Positions 15,846-24,198 of a DNA stretch of 31,893 nucleotides are shown here, in pieces. This stretch comes from an uncultured Clostridium sp. (lineage in GTDB: Bacteria; Bacillota; Clostridia; Lachnospirales; Lachnospiraceae), in assembly GCA_900551135.1 (NCBI GenBank), contig URUX01000007.1, forward strand, positions 1 through 31,893, read 5' to 3'. The notes under the pieces are model-generated. The model was not told the origin of the DNA. It searched no databases and saw only the letters and a list, made by a program, of their open reading frames with translations. A program made the translations under genes and the position numbers. Each line of letters opens with the position of its first letter. Positions within the stretch are counted from its first letter, which is position 1.

Positions 15846-15875
15846 TAGTATGGCCGGATGGAAGCATTTCTATTC
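15846..15875 (-). promoter_or_regulatory. sigma-G promoter of spoVAD-spoVAE
   Basis: On the minus strand GAATA (15871-15875) is followed after 18 bases by CATACTA (15846-15852), a full match to the B. subtilis sigma-G pattern GHATR, 17-18 bases, CATWHTA. The known sigma-G dependence of spoVA operons supports it. Confidence 0.8.
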
Positions 15876-15898
15876 GGATATGGGAACCAGATCGCCTG

Positions 15899-16057
15899 TT
15901 ATAAAATCATACCTCCTATTATAAGTAAAATTGCACCCAGACAAATCTGCGACAAAACCCTGTGTCTCTCATAATCATCTTTATTTTCTGCCCGAACTGC
16001 ATCAATTATCTGCCCTGAAAGAATGTATCCTAATACTGCCAAAAGAATTGCAAACAT
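15899..16057 (-). CDS. 52-residue membrane protein, unknown function
   Basis: ATG 16057 has AAAAAGGAGAACCAT directly before it, a good ribosome binding site. The product has helix 1 at about residues 2-17 (MFAILLAVLGYILSGQ), a charged loop (RAENKDDYERHR) and helix 2 at about 35-51 (ICLGAILLIIGGMIL), and it ends directly after this helix. It resembles a small two-helix membrane protein with a charged loop; I recognise no family. It starts only 18 bases after the U-tract of the ppiA terminator, so it has little room for a promoter of its own. The sigma-G promoter of spoVAD lies after its stop, so it is not part of that transcript. Confidence 0.6.
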   Translation of the reverse strand: MFAILLAVLGYILSGQIIDAVRAENKDDYERHRVLSQICLGAILLIIGGMIL

Positions 16058-16075
16058 ATGGTTCTCCTTTTTCTG

Positions 16076-16129
16076 TAAAAACAGCCGCCCTTCTAACGTG
16101 ATATGTCACTTAATTAGAAAGGCGGCTGA
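16076..16129 (-). terminator. terminator of the opp-ppiA operon
   Basis: In the minus strand CAGCCGCC(T)TTCTAA pairs with TTAGAAGGGCGGCTG around a short loop, and TTTTT follows. It lies between ppiA and the 52-residue ORF. Confidence 0.88.
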
Positions 16130-16137
16130 ATGGTTAC

Positions 16138-16623
16138 TTAATTTTCGATTATAATCTCTGTCATTACCGGCATATGAACCGGTTTATTCCAGGTATCCGG
16201 GCCGTAAGTAGGCTGGGATGCAATCGCATCCAGTACCTCAAATCCAGACACCATCTGTCCAAATGCGGCATATCGTCCATCCAGTTTATGAGCATCCTGA
16301 TGGACTACAAAAAACTGGGTTCCGGCAGTATCGTATCCGTCATCCCTGGCCATAGACAGGGCGCCTCTTTTATGAGGAACCGGATTCTCGATACCATTTT
16401 CTGCAAATTCCCCTTTAATATGCCAGTCACTGTCTGTCATAATGTCATTGTCCGGAGAACCTGCCTGAATCACATAACCTTCCACAATACGGCACCAGGC
16501 CAGACCATTATAAAAACCGGATTCTGCCGTATCGACAAAATTTTTCACTGTAATGGGAGCCAGTTCCGGAAACAGGTCAAACACCATGTCTCCAAAACCC
16601 TCCGTCTTAATTCTGCATCTCAT
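16138..16623 (-). CDS. cyclophilin-type peptidyl-prolyl isomerase
   Basis: 161 residues, one cyclophilin domain without signal peptide, so it should act in the cytoplasm, speeding cis-trans isomerisation of X-Pro bonds. It shows APITVKNFVDTAESGFYNGLAWCRIVEGYVIQAG near the start, then RGALSMAR, DTAGTQFFV (with the typical Gln-Phe-Phe) and LDGRYAAFGQMVSGFEVLDAI. The catalytic Arg in FHRV of other cyclophilins appears here as CRIV. The start lies 32 bases after the oppA stop with no terminator between, and the strong terminator follows ppiA, so it is probably the last gene of the opp transcript. Confidence 0.95.
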   Translation of the reverse strand: MRCRIKTEGFGDMVFDLFPELAPITVKNFVDTAESGFYNGLAWCRIVEGYVIQAGSPDNDIMTDSDWHIKGEFAENGIENPVPHKRGALSMARDDGYDTAGTQFFVVHQDAHKLDGRYAAFGQMVSGFEVLDAIASQPTYGPDTWNKPVHMPVMTEIIIEN

Positions 16624-16655
16624 ATGGTTCCTTCTTAAAATGGTTTTCTTAATAC

Positions 16656-18353
16656 TTACTTGCTGATGGAAGCATCCTTAAAGCACAGGTTGCCATTGGA
16701 CAGCATATAGTATCCCTTTACGTAATCTTTCATTAAGAAGTTGTTTGCCTTGTAATAAAGATTGATAAATGGATATTCGTCCATTACCAGATCTTCTGCC
16801 TGATTAATCAGTTCAACTGCCTTTGCCGGATCGGTTTCTGCCTTAATCTGCTCTACCATTGCATCGTATTCCGGATTGCTGTAAAAACTGTTATTGTTGG
16901 CATCATCTGTTACTAATAACGGCAGGAAACTCATTGGATGGGTGTAGTCTGCACTCCAGCCCATAGCTGCAACTTCATAGTTGCCTTTCTGAACATTCTC
17001 ATAGAAAATTGCCCAGTCATTCGAACTGATTTCTACATCAATTCCCAGATTTGTCTCTAACATTTCTGCCATTGCCTCTACTACTTTCTTAACCGTATCA
17101 TCGGAGTAATAGGAAAGCTGTAAAGTTGGGAATCCTTCTCCATTTGGATAACCGGCTTCTGCCAAAGCTGCCTGTGCTGCCTCTGCGTCTGCATTTGGAG
17201 AAAGACCTCTGTCAGAACGTCCCTCTGTAATATCCTTTCCGTCTACAACATATCCAGGAGCCAGGAAATTGTAAGCAGGCGTTGCATCTACCTGTACTAC
17301 ATTGTCAATAATGGCCTGACGGTCAACTGCCAGATTTAATGCTTTTCTAACCAGAGGATTGTTGTAAGGCTCTTTGGAGCAGTTAATGTTATAATAAACT
17401 GTACCATAGTTTGGCACGGACTGGATACCGGCATTTTCTGCTTTTAATCTTGCATAGTCAGAAGAAGGAATGCTGCGGATACCGTCAACTTCGCCGGACT
17501 CATATGCAGTTAATGCTGTAGAGGTATCCAGAATATAGCGAAGGGTAACCTTTTCCATCTTTACATTTTCTGCATCCCAATAGTTCTCATTCTTTTCCAG
17601 AACCATGCTCTCGCCCATATTCATTTCTGTAATCCGGAAGGGGCCATTGCACACATAAGTATCTGGAGATGCTGTCCACTGATCGCCGTTTGCTTCAATG
17701 GTTGCCTTCTGTACCGGATCAAATACCCACATAGTGAGCAAATCGATAAAGAAAGAAGTTGGCTGAATCAGGGTGATTTCAAGAGTCTTGTCATCAATTG
17801 CCTTCACTCCCAACTCTTCTGCCGTTGCTTCACCTGCGTAATATTCTTTTGCATTCTTCACATAAGCCGTTACGATATCTACATACTGGCCTGCCGTTTC
17901 CGGATTTAACACACGCTGCAGTGCGTATACATAGTCCTGTGCAGTTAAATCGCTTCCATCACTCCACTTTAATCCATCTCTTAAATGGAAGGTATAAACA
18001 GTGCCGTCCTCGCTGATATCCCATTTTTCAGCATTGCCCGGAACTACAGTACCGGTGGAATCATATGTAACCAGTCCCTCAAAACAGTTTGCAAGGAATG
18101 TAGATGCAAAAGAGTTATTGGTAACACCAGGATCAATGCCGTCCGGCTCATTGCTCAGGACAAACACCATCTCCTGTGCACCACCTGCCTCTGCCTGTGC
18201 TGCTGCCTCTGTCGTTTCCGCCTCTGTGGCTGCCTCTGTAGTCGGAGCCGCAATGGTCTGTGGCTGGGTTTCGGAATTTCCACCACCGCATCCAGCTAAC
18301 ACGGTACTGCATGCAAGACCCAGAGCTAATACAAGACTTAATCTCTTCTTCAT
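16656..18353 (-). CDS. oppA: oligopeptide ABC transporter, substrate-binding lipoprotein
   Basis: 565 residues, family 5 extracellular solute-binding protein. It has a lipoprotein signal (MKKRLSLVLALGLAC) with lipobox LAGC at about residues 19-22. A Glu/Thr/Ala-rich linker to about 60 follows, then the binding domain, with typical segments such as LSNEPDGIDPGVT, DISEDGTVYTFHLRDGLKWSDG and YVYALQRVLNPETAG. It would be anchored to the outer face of the membrane and deliver peptides to OppBC. AAGGAGG lies before the start. It follows oppF by 55 bases. Confidence 0.96.
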   Translation of the reverse strand: MKKRLSLVLALGLACSTVLAGCGGGNSETQPQTIAAPTTEAATEAETTEAAAQAEAGGAQEMVFVLSNEPDGIDPGVTNNSFASTFLANCFEGLVTYDSTGTVVPGNAEKWDISEDGTVYTFHLRDGLKWSDGSDLTAQDYVYALQRVLNPETAGQYVDIVTAYVKNAKEYYAGEATAEELGVKAIDDKTLEITLIQPTSFFIDLLTMWVFDPVQKATIEANGDQWTASPDTYVCNGPFRITEMNMGESMVLEKNENYWDAENVKMEKVTLRYILDTSTALTAYESGEVDGIRSIPSSDYARLKAENAGIQSVPNYGTVYYNINCSKEPYNNPLVRKALNLAVDRQAIIDNVVQVDATPAYNFLAPGYVVDGKDITEGRSDRGLSPNADAEAAQAALAEAGYPNGEGFPTLQLSYYSDDTVKKVVEAMAEMLETNLGIDVEISSNDWAIFYENVQKGNYEVAAMGWSADYTHPMSFLPLLVTDDANNNSFYSNPEYDAMVEQIKAETDPAKAVELINQAEDLVMDEYPFINLYYKANNFLMKDYVKGYYMLSNGNLCFKDASISK

Positions 18354-18408
18354 AATCTTCTCCTCCTTATTGGGATGAATATTGGAAAGGACTTCCCGCC
18401 CTTAACCA

Positions 18409-19377
18409 TCAATACAAGTGACAAGCCACTTTATGGCCTGGCGCCGCCTCTTTAAACTCCGGTACAACCTGACTGCAAATCGGCTTTGCATAGGGGCATC
18501 TGGTATGGAACCGGCATCCGGAAGGCGGATTAATCGGACTTGGAATATCGCCCTCAATACTGCTCTTTTCCTTTTCTCTGGCAAGCTTTGGATTGGCAAT
18601 GGGGATACTTCCCAGAAGTCCTTTCGTATATGGGTGCAGCGGATGGGTATAAATCTCATCTGCTTCGCAAATCTCTACTAACTGTCCCAGATACATCACT
18701 CCTACATCATCAGAAACGTAGCGAACCATTGACAAATCATGGGCAATAAACAGATAGGAACTTCCTTTTTCCTCCTGAAAATCTTTTAATAAGTTTACGA
18801 CCTGAGCCTGGATGGAAACGTCCAGTGCAGATATGGGCTCATCACAGATAACCAAATCCGGCTGTAAAATCAGGGCTCTGGCAATTCCGACCCTCTGTCT
18901 CTGCCCTCCGGAAAACTCGTGGGCATACCGATTGGCATGTTCCTTAGTAAGCCCCACCCGTTCCAGCATCGGGTATACGAACTCATTGGCATCTTCCTTT
19001 TTCTTTACAATATGGTGAGCAATCAGCGGCTCTGCAATAATATCCCTGACCGTCATTCTGGCGTTTAAAGAAGCATAGGGATCCTGAAAAATCATCTGCA
19101 TCTTCTTGCGGATAGGCTGAAGCTTTTTCTGGCTGTAATCCGTAATGTCCTCTCCATCCAGGATAATTTTCCCAGAGGTTGGCTCATAAATGCGGATAAT
19201 GGTACGGGCACAGCTGGACTTTCCGCAGCCGGACTCTCCAACCAGTCCAATTGTCTTTCCTCTCTCTAACTGAAAACTCACGTCATCAACTGCATGAACG
19301 ACCTGTTTTCCCGAATTTCCCACATTAAAATGCTTGGTAAGATTTTTAACTTCCAATACAATCTGTGATTGACTCAT
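18409..19377 (-). CDS. oppF: oligopeptide ABC transporter, ATP-binding protein OppF
   Basis: 322 residues. The nucleotide-binding domain has Walker A GESGCGKS (47-54), Q-loop IFQDPYASLN, signature FSGGQRQRV (155-163) and Walker B LVICDEPISALD, followed by the H-loop IAHDLS. The C-terminal oligopeptide-transporter extension ends with Cys residues around FHTRCPYAKPICS, the usual OppD/F motif. It pairs with OppD to drive import through OppBC. It starts 26 bases after the oppD stop. Confidence 0.96.
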   Translation of the reverse strand: MSQSQIVLEVKNLTKHFNVGNSGKQVVHAVDDVSFQLERGKTIGLVGESGCGKSSCARTIIRIYEPTSGKIILDGEDITDYSQKKLQPIRKKMQMIFQDPYASLNARMTVRDIIAEPLIAHHIVKKKEDANEFVYPMLERVGLTKEHANRYAHEFSGGQRQRVGIARALILQPDLVICDEPISALDVSIQAQVVNLLKDFQEEKGSSYLFIAHDLSMVRYVSDDVGVMYLGQLVEICEADEIYTHPLHPYTKGLLGSIPIANPKLAREKEKSSIEGDIPSPINPPSGCRFHTRCPYAKPICSQVVPEFKEAAPGHKVACHLY

Positions 19378-19403
19378 ATCTTTCTCTTCCTTTTTCAGCC
19401 ACT

Positions 19404-20405
19404 TCAGCGAAATGGGTTGTGATCACTTGGTGCATCTTTGTCTAAAAGCCAGCACCGGGAACGATGTCCTTCTCCTAACTCTGTAAAGTCCGGACACGCA
19501 CTTGCACAGATATTTCTGGCATAGGGACAGCGAGGAGCAAAAGGACAGCCCTTTGGAGGGTTTGTCATATCCGGCGGAGAACCCGGGATTGGAGACAGAC
19601 GCTTCTTCTTATCCTGTCCAAGCTTTGGAATCGACTCTAACAGGCCAAGAGTATAGGGGTGTCTTGGATTTTCAAAAATATCATCAATGGAAGCTTCTTC
19701 CATAATCAATCCGCCATACATTACGATTACGCGGCTGCACAGTTCTGCCACAACTCCCAAATCATGCGTAATAAACATAATACTGGTTCCAAACTCTTTC
19801 TGAAGCCCGCGCAGCTGTTTTAAAATCTGATCCTGAATGGTTACATCCAGGGCTGTGGTCGGTTCATCTGCAATCAAAAGATCTGGTTTGTTAGCCAGGG
19901 CCATGGCAATCATCACTCTCTGGCGCATGCCGCCTGAAAATTCGTGAGGATAAGAGTTGTACCGCTTCTCCGGTTCGGGAATCCGGACTCTGGCGAATAA
20001 ATCCAGTACTTCCTTCTTCACTTCCTCTTTTCCAATACTGGAATGATGTTCCCTGATCATCTCTGCTACCTGTTTTCCTACAGGAATCAATGGATTCAAG
20101 GAAGACATGGGATCCTGGAAAATCATGGAGATCTTTTCTCCGCGGATTTTTCTCATCTGAACCTTATTCAGTTTAGCCAAATCCTGTCCTTCAAACAGAA
20201 TTGTCCCTTCTTTTATCTTTCCGGTGTCTGCCAGAAGCTTTAAAATTGACATGGAAGTAACGCTTTTTCCGCTGCCGGATTCTCCAACAATTCCCAGAAT
20301 ATCACCTTTATTTACGGAAAAACTCACGCCTCTGACCGCCTGAACTTCACCGTTGCTGGTGAAAAATGAAGTCTTTAAATTTTCTACCTGTAAAATCGCA
20401 TCCAT
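19404..20405 (-). CDS. oppD: oligopeptide ABC transporter, ATP-binding protein OppD
   Basis: 333 residues. Walker A is GESGSGKS (41-48), Q-loop IFQDPMSSLN, signature FSGGMRQRV (156-164), and Walker B LLIADEPTTALD (176-187), with H-loop ITHDLGVV. The C-terminal extension carries the PFAPRCPYARNIC motif typical of Opp/Dpp ATPases. ATG preceded by AGGAGAG. It lies between oppC and oppF with short spacings. Confidence 0.96.
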   Translation of the reverse strand: MDAILQVENLKTSFFTSNGEVQAVRGVSFSVNKGDILGIVGESGSGKSVTSMSILKLLADTGKIKEGTILFEGQDLAKLNKVQMRKIRGEKISMIFQDPMSSLNPLIPVGKQVAEMIREHHSSIGKEEVKKEVLDLFARVRIPEPEKRYNSYPHEFSGGMRQRVMIAMALANKPDLLIADEPTTALDVTIQDQILKQLRGLQKEFGTSIMFITHDLGVVAELCSRVIVMYGGLIMEEASIDDIFENPRHPYTLGLLESIPKLGQDKKKRLSPIPGSPPDMTNPPKGCPFAPRCPYARNICASACPDFTELGEGHRSRCWLLDKDAPSDHNPFR

Positions 20406-20423
20406 GCTACTCTCTCCTGCCCA

Positions 20424-21575
20424 TTATTTTTTCAGTTTCGGATCCAGAGCATCCCGCAAACCATCGCCGACAAAGTTAAATGCAAACATGATAATGCAGA
20501 TAACCAGAGCCGGAATAAACATCTGGTGGGGACAAATTCTTAAATTTTCCGCCGCATCGTTACACATGGTTCCAAGACTTGCCAGCGGCGGTTTAAGGCC
20601 GATTCCCAGATAGCTTAAAAATGCTTCCATAAAAATTGCCGACGGAATCAGCATGGTTACCGTAACCAGAATCGAGCCCATGGCATTGGGAATCAGATGT
20701 TCCAGTAAAATGGTCTTTGTAGACGAACCAATGGTCTTGGCCGCCATAACAAATTCCTGTTCTTTTAAACTTAATACCTGGCCCCTTACCACTCTGGCCA
20801 TATCCACCCAGTATACGCTTCCCAACGCTACAATAATGCTGACCAGTCCATCTCCCATCAGAACCATTATCAGAATAACATACAATGTAAGGGGGATGGT
20901 GCTGATAATGTCTACAATACGCATCATTACGGCATCTACGTTCCCTCCGGCATAACCAGAGATACCGCCGTACAAAATACCAATTACCATATTAACTGCT
21001 GCCGCTACAAATGCAACCAGAAGGGAAACTCTGGTGCCATACATCAGCCGGGTTAAAATATCCCGCCCCAGGGCATCGGTTCCCAGTAGATAGGATTTAT
21101 TCCACACTCTTTCTGTCGGATAAATAACCTTTGTTGCCTGATCTGCAATCACATAGGGCTTCTGTCCATAATATAACGCAATTTCTGTCCCATTGTAATC
21201 AAAAATTGTCATCATCTGGTCATCTTCACTGCGTACTTTTTTCAGCTGCGCTCCCAGCGTACCGTCCGGATTCACATACAATACCTTCAAAGACTGGGTA
21301 ATATATAAATGTCCGTTCTTATCTGGTGTCTGAAATACCTTCATCAGAGGCGGAATGTTTACAACCTCCAGATTCTGGGTAGAATAGTTATACTTTGTAA
21401 AGCTGGGGCCTATTGCAGAAAATGCAATCAGCATCAAAATAATAACGAATCCCGCTATCGCCGTAGGTTTTTTCCGGAACCGAAACCAGACATCACCTGC
21501 AAAGGTCCGGTTCTTTCCCCAGATTTTTTCTCTGTCCTCATTGGTTGAGGAAAGTAATTCCCATTTTTGTTCCAT
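20424..21575 (-). CDS. oppC: oligopeptide ABC transporter, permease OppC
   Basis: 383 residues. TM helix 1 is at about 37-57, followed by a long extracytoplasmic insert (to about residue 160), then five further helices including LLVAFVAAAVNMVIGILYGGISG. The cytoplasmic EAA coupling loop reads EFVMAAKTIGSSTKTILLEHLIPN. The insert between helix 1 and the core is longer than in E. coli OppC, which explains the length. It ends with GDGLRDALDPKLKK, the usual family end. Partner of OppB. Confidence 0.95.
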   Translation of the reverse strand: MEQKWELLSSTNEDREKIWGKNRTFAGDVWFRFRKKPTAIAGFVIILMLIAFSAIGPSFTKYNYSTQNLEVVNIPPLMKVFQTPDKNGHLYITQSLKVLYVNPDGTLGAQLKKVRSEDDQMMTIFDYNGTEIALYYGQKPYVIADQATKVIYPTERVWNKSYLLGTDALGRDILTRLMYGTRVSLLVAFVAAAVNMVIGILYGGISGYAGGNVDAVMMRIVDIISTIPLTLYVILIMVLMGDGLVSIIVALGSVYWVDMARVVRGQVLSLKEQEFVMAAKTIGSSTKTILLEHLIPNAMGSILVTVTMLIPSAIFMEAFLSYLGIGLKPPLASLGTMCNDAAENLRICPHQMFIPALVICIIMFAFNFVGDGLRDALDPKLKK

Positions 21576-21590
21576 CTTTCTCTCTCCTGA

Positions 21591-22508
21591 CTATTCATAT
21601 TTGATTCGTGGGTCAATGAGACAGTAGAAAATATCTACTATAAAAATCATGGCCATTAAGAAGGTTGCGTAAAAAATGGTAACACCCATAATCGTCGTAT
21701 AATCTCTCTGGGCTACACTGTTTACAAAGTGAACACCCAGTCCTGGAATTGCAAAAATCTTTTCAATAACAAAGCTTCCTGTCAAAAGTCCGGCTATGGT
21801 AGGACCTAATACGGTAATAACCGGTATCAGGGCGTTTCGCATTGCATGACGCAAAATCACTTTTGTCTCGGAAAGTCCCTTTGCCCTGGCAGTCCGGATA
21901 TAATCCTGTCCCATAACTTCCAGGAGACTGGAGCGCATCAGTCTGGCAATGTAGCTGATCGAGTAGCCGCCCAGTGCCACAACCGGAAGAATATAGCCTT
22001 TCCAGGTGTCTACACCATAGGTAGGAAGCCAGTTCAGCCGGAAGGAAAATACATAAATCAGTACCGATGCGATGACAAAAGATGGAATGGTAACACCAAT
22101 GGTTGCCACTGCCATAATAGCCATATCCTGCCATTTTCCATTTTTAACTGCCGCAAAAATTCCCATGGGAATGGCGGTCAGCAATACAAAAATAATGGTA
22201 ATGGTACCTAATTTTGCAGAAACAGGAAATCCATTTTTAATAAAGTCATTTACACTCTTTCCTCTGTACTGATAAGACGGACCAAAGTCGCCTTTCACCA
22301 CTCCGCCTAAATAGTCAAAAAACTGTTCATACAGCGGTGCATCCAGATTATACTTTGCATTTAAGGCTGCTTCTACTTCTGCTGAAACGCTCTTGTTGCT
22401 GGTAAAAGGTCCGCCCGGTACCGCATGCATAATGGAAAACGTTAATAAAATAATAAAGAATAAGGCTACAATCATCATGCAGAACCGTTTTGCAAAATAT
22501 TTCCACAT
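21591..22508 (-). CDS. oppB: oligopeptide ABC transporter, permease OppB
   Basis: 305 residues from ATG 22508 (MWKYFAKRF). This start has AGGGG seven bases before it; the in-frame TTG two codons upstream is too close to the same site. Family features: the N-terminal TM helix and HAVPGGPF segment, the EAA loop YIRTARAKGLSETKVILRHAMRNALIPV, and the C-terminal IDIFYCLIDPRIKYE end. It is the first gene of the oppBCDFA unit and carries the unit's promoter about 60 bases upstream. Confidence 0.96.
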   Translation of the reverse strand: MWKYFAKRFCMMIVALFFIILLTFSIMHAVPGGPFTSNKSVSAEVEAALNAKYNLDAPLYEQFFDYLGGVVKGDFGPSYQYRGKSVNDFIKNGFPVSAKLGTITIIFVLLTAIPMGIFAAVKNGKWQDMAIMAVATIGVTIPSFVIASVLIYVFSFRLNWLPTYGVDTWKGYILPVVALGGYSISYIARLMRSSLLEVMGQDYIRTARAKGLSETKVILRHAMRNALIPVITVLGPTIAGLLTGSFVIEKIFAIPGLGVHFVNSVAQRDYTTIMGVTIFYATFLMAMIFIVDIFYCLIDPRIKYE

Positions 22509-22565
22509 ATCCAAACCCCTCTCTGTCTCACTTGGTATCGTTCTGTTTTTTAATACTTAGGCACT

Positions 22566-22595
22566 ATAATAGCACATAAAGGCTCTGTTTGTCAA
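22566..22595 (-). promoter_or_regulatory. sigma-A promoter of the opp operon
   Basis: TTGACA (22590-22595) and TATTAT (22566-22571) are 18 bases apart on the minus strand. No obvious operator or riboswitch is visible in the short leader. Confidence 0.7.
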
Positions 22596-22676
22596 CGCTT
22601 TAATGTGGTAACAAAGTGAGTTATTACAGTAACACTCTCTCTGACAGCAATTGTCATTCCAATATCCAGAAATCAG

Positions 22677-22732
22677 AAAAGGCTGCTGCAAAACCAAAGG
22701 GCAGATTTTACACCCTGATTTTACAACAGCCT
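22677..22732 (-). terminator. terminator of the infC-rpmI-rplT operon
   Basis: The 332-base gap between rplT and oppB holds this long hairpin and the opp promoter. In the minus strand AGGCTGTTGTAAAA pairs with TTTTGCAGCAGCCT (G-U pairs included), with an inner CAGGG/CCCT stem, and TTTTCT follows. I see nothing else in the remaining ~110 bases next to rplT. Confidence 0.85.
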
Positions 22733-22840
22733 CTTCGCCGTTTCGATCTATCTTATGAATACCAGACAAACACTCTTATGAAAACAAGCCTTCAACGCTT
22801 TTTCCAATTTGAATCCTGCATGGACAAACGGTTACAATTA

Positions 22841-23197
22841 TTAAGCTAATTTGGATTTTGCCAGTTCAGCTAACTTTGCAAATCCTTCTGCATCGTTGAT
22901 AGCCATGTCAGATAATACCTTACGGTTCATCTCAACACCTGCTAACTTTAAGCCGTACATGAACTTGCTGTAGGACAGACCATTGATACGTGCTGCAGCG
23001 TTGATACGTGCAATCCATAACTGTCTGAACTGTCTCTTTCTCTCCTTACGTCCGGAGTAGGAGCTGGTTAATGCTCTCATTACGGACTGTTTTGCGATTC
23101 TATACTGTTTGGAACGAGCGCCTCTGTAGCCCTTAGCCAGCTTTAACACTCTGTTATGTTTCTTCTTAGCGTTCATACCGCCTTTAATTCTTGCCAT
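22841..23197 (-). CDS. rplT: 50S ribosomal protein L20
   Basis: 118 residues, full length. The basic N-terminus (ARIKGGMNAKKKHNRVLKLAKG) and the RQLWIARINAAARINGLSYSKFM segment are those of L20, which binds 23S rRNA early in 50S assembly. In Bacillus, L20 also represses its own operon by binding the infC leader; the leader here has a similar layout. It starts 33 bases after the rpmI stop. Confidence 0.98.
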   Translation of the reverse strand: MARIKGGMNAKKKHNRVLKLAKGYRGARSKQYRIAKQSVMRALTSSYSGRKERKRQFRQLWIARINAAARINGLSYSKFMYGLKLAGVEMNRKVLSDMAINDAEGFAKLAELAKSKLA

Positions 23198-23230
23198 CGG
23201 TCATTTCCTCCTTCTTAATTCAACGTCAAC

Positions 23231-23428
23231 TTACAGATATGGTAAAATCTTCTTCATTACTTTGCTGTTGGTAGCATCAGTAACGATATCTTTTCTAAGA
23301 TTTCTCTTTCTCTTGGTTGACTTCTTAGTTAAGATATGGGATTTGTACGCTTTGTTACGAACCAGCTTACCGGTTCCGGTCTTTTTGAAACGCTTTGCTG
23401 CTGCTCTGCTTGTTTTTAATTTTGGCAT
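23231..23428 (-). CDS. rpmI: 50S ribosomal protein L35
   Basis: 65 residues, full length, very basic, with KTSRAAAKRFKKTGTGK and KSHILTKKSTKRKRNLRK, the signature of L35. Located between infC and rplT as usual. Confidence 0.98.
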   Translation of the reverse strand: MPKLKTSRAAAKRFKKTGTGKLVRNKAYKSHILTKKSTKRKRNLRKDIVTDATNSKVMKKILPYL

Positions 23429-23456
23429 TGTAGTTTCCTCCTTAATCAGTTCTATT

Positions 23457-23963
23457 TTAACGTTTTGCAGTTAAAAAAATGACCATACTTCTGCCCTCTA
23501 CCTTAGCTGGCTTGTCGATTGCGGCAATATCAGCCAGCCCCTGGGCAAAATCATCTAAAATATACTTAGATTTGGACATATGAGCCATCTCGCGGCCGCG
23601 GAACCGTAAGGTTACCTTGACCTTGTCGCCCTTTTCCAGGAACTTTCTTGCAGCTCCCATCTTTGTATTCAAATCATTGGTGTCGATGTTCGGGGATAAA
23701 CGAACTTCCTTAATCTCGATTACCTTTTGCTTCTTCTTTGCTTCTTTTTCCTTACGAGCCAGCTCGTAACGGTACTTTCCGTAATCGATAATCTTGCATA
23801 CCGGCGGTTTTGCAGCAGGCGCAATCTTTACCAGATCCAGTTCAGCCTCCTGTGCCAGCCGAAAAGCTTCCTTTGCGGACATAATGCCAAGCTGACTTCC
23901 ATCTTCTCCAATCAACCGGACTTCCTTGTCTCTAATTTGTTCGTTAATCATTAACTCGCTAAT
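23457..23963 (-). CDS. infC: translation initiation factor IF-3, AUU start
   Basis: 168 residues. IF-3 binds the 30S subunit, keeps it free of 50S and checks the start codon. The N-domain (INEQIRDKEVRLIGEDGSQLG), the Lys-rich linker and the C-domain (VKVTLRFRGREMAHMSKSK) are all present. The start is ATT 23963: GGAGG (23973-23977) lies nine bases before it. The first in-frame ATG is 12 bases further down, too far from the site, and the distant upstream ATG at 24053 lies in the attenuator hairpin. An AUU start is classical for infC and lets IF-3 repress its own translation. Confidence 0.93.
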   Translation of the reverse strand: MSELMINEQIRDKEVRLIGEDGSQLGIMSAKEAFRLAQEAELDLVKIAPAAKPPVCKIIDYGKYRYELARKEKEAKKKQKVIEIKEVRLSPNIDTNDLNTKMGAARKFLEKGDKVKVTLRFRGREMAHMSKSKYILDDFAQGLADIAAIDKPAKVEGRSMVIFLTAKR

Positions 23964-24033
23964 GGTCGTACACCTCCATATTATATATGATATGATAAGA
24001 ATTGGGAACATCTGCCATACTGGATGACAGATA

Positions 24034-24062
24034 TAAAAAAAGCAGATAGACAATCATCTATC
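24034..24062 (-). terminator. attenuator hairpin in the infC leader
   Basis: GATAGA pairs with TCTATC around a six-base loop on the minus strand, followed by TGCTTTTTTT. The hairpin lies 70 bases before infC and in the middle of its leader, the position of an L20-controlled attenuator. Confidence 0.7.
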
Positions 24063-24069
24063 CACCATC

Positions 24070-24192
24070 ATACGCTACCAAGCACTGCAAAACAACTCAT
24101 TATCAGCTTATGTAGTCTGTTATGAACCTGGGTCACTGACTCGTGCCGAGGTGAGGCGGATACCTGCTTTCCTGTCTGTTGCTTTCACAACT
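24070..24192 (-). ncRNA. infC-rpmI-rplT leader, probable L20-binding autoregulatory region
   Basis: The leader from the promoter to infC is about 215 bases and contains an attenuator. The part before it is rich in pairing segments (CACGAGUCAGUGACCCAGG and GUAUCCGCCUCACCUCGGCACG). By position and gene order it corresponds to the L20 leader of Bacillus, where ribosomal protein L20 causes early termination. I could not align it to the published structure by eye, so the ligand is inferred. Confidence 0.5.
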
Positions 24193-24198
24193 TTTAAT

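Noticed and set aside
22557..22769. Minus-strand 70-residue frame between rplT and oppB
   Set aside because: It spans the terminator hairpin and the opp promoter, with no ribosome binding site.
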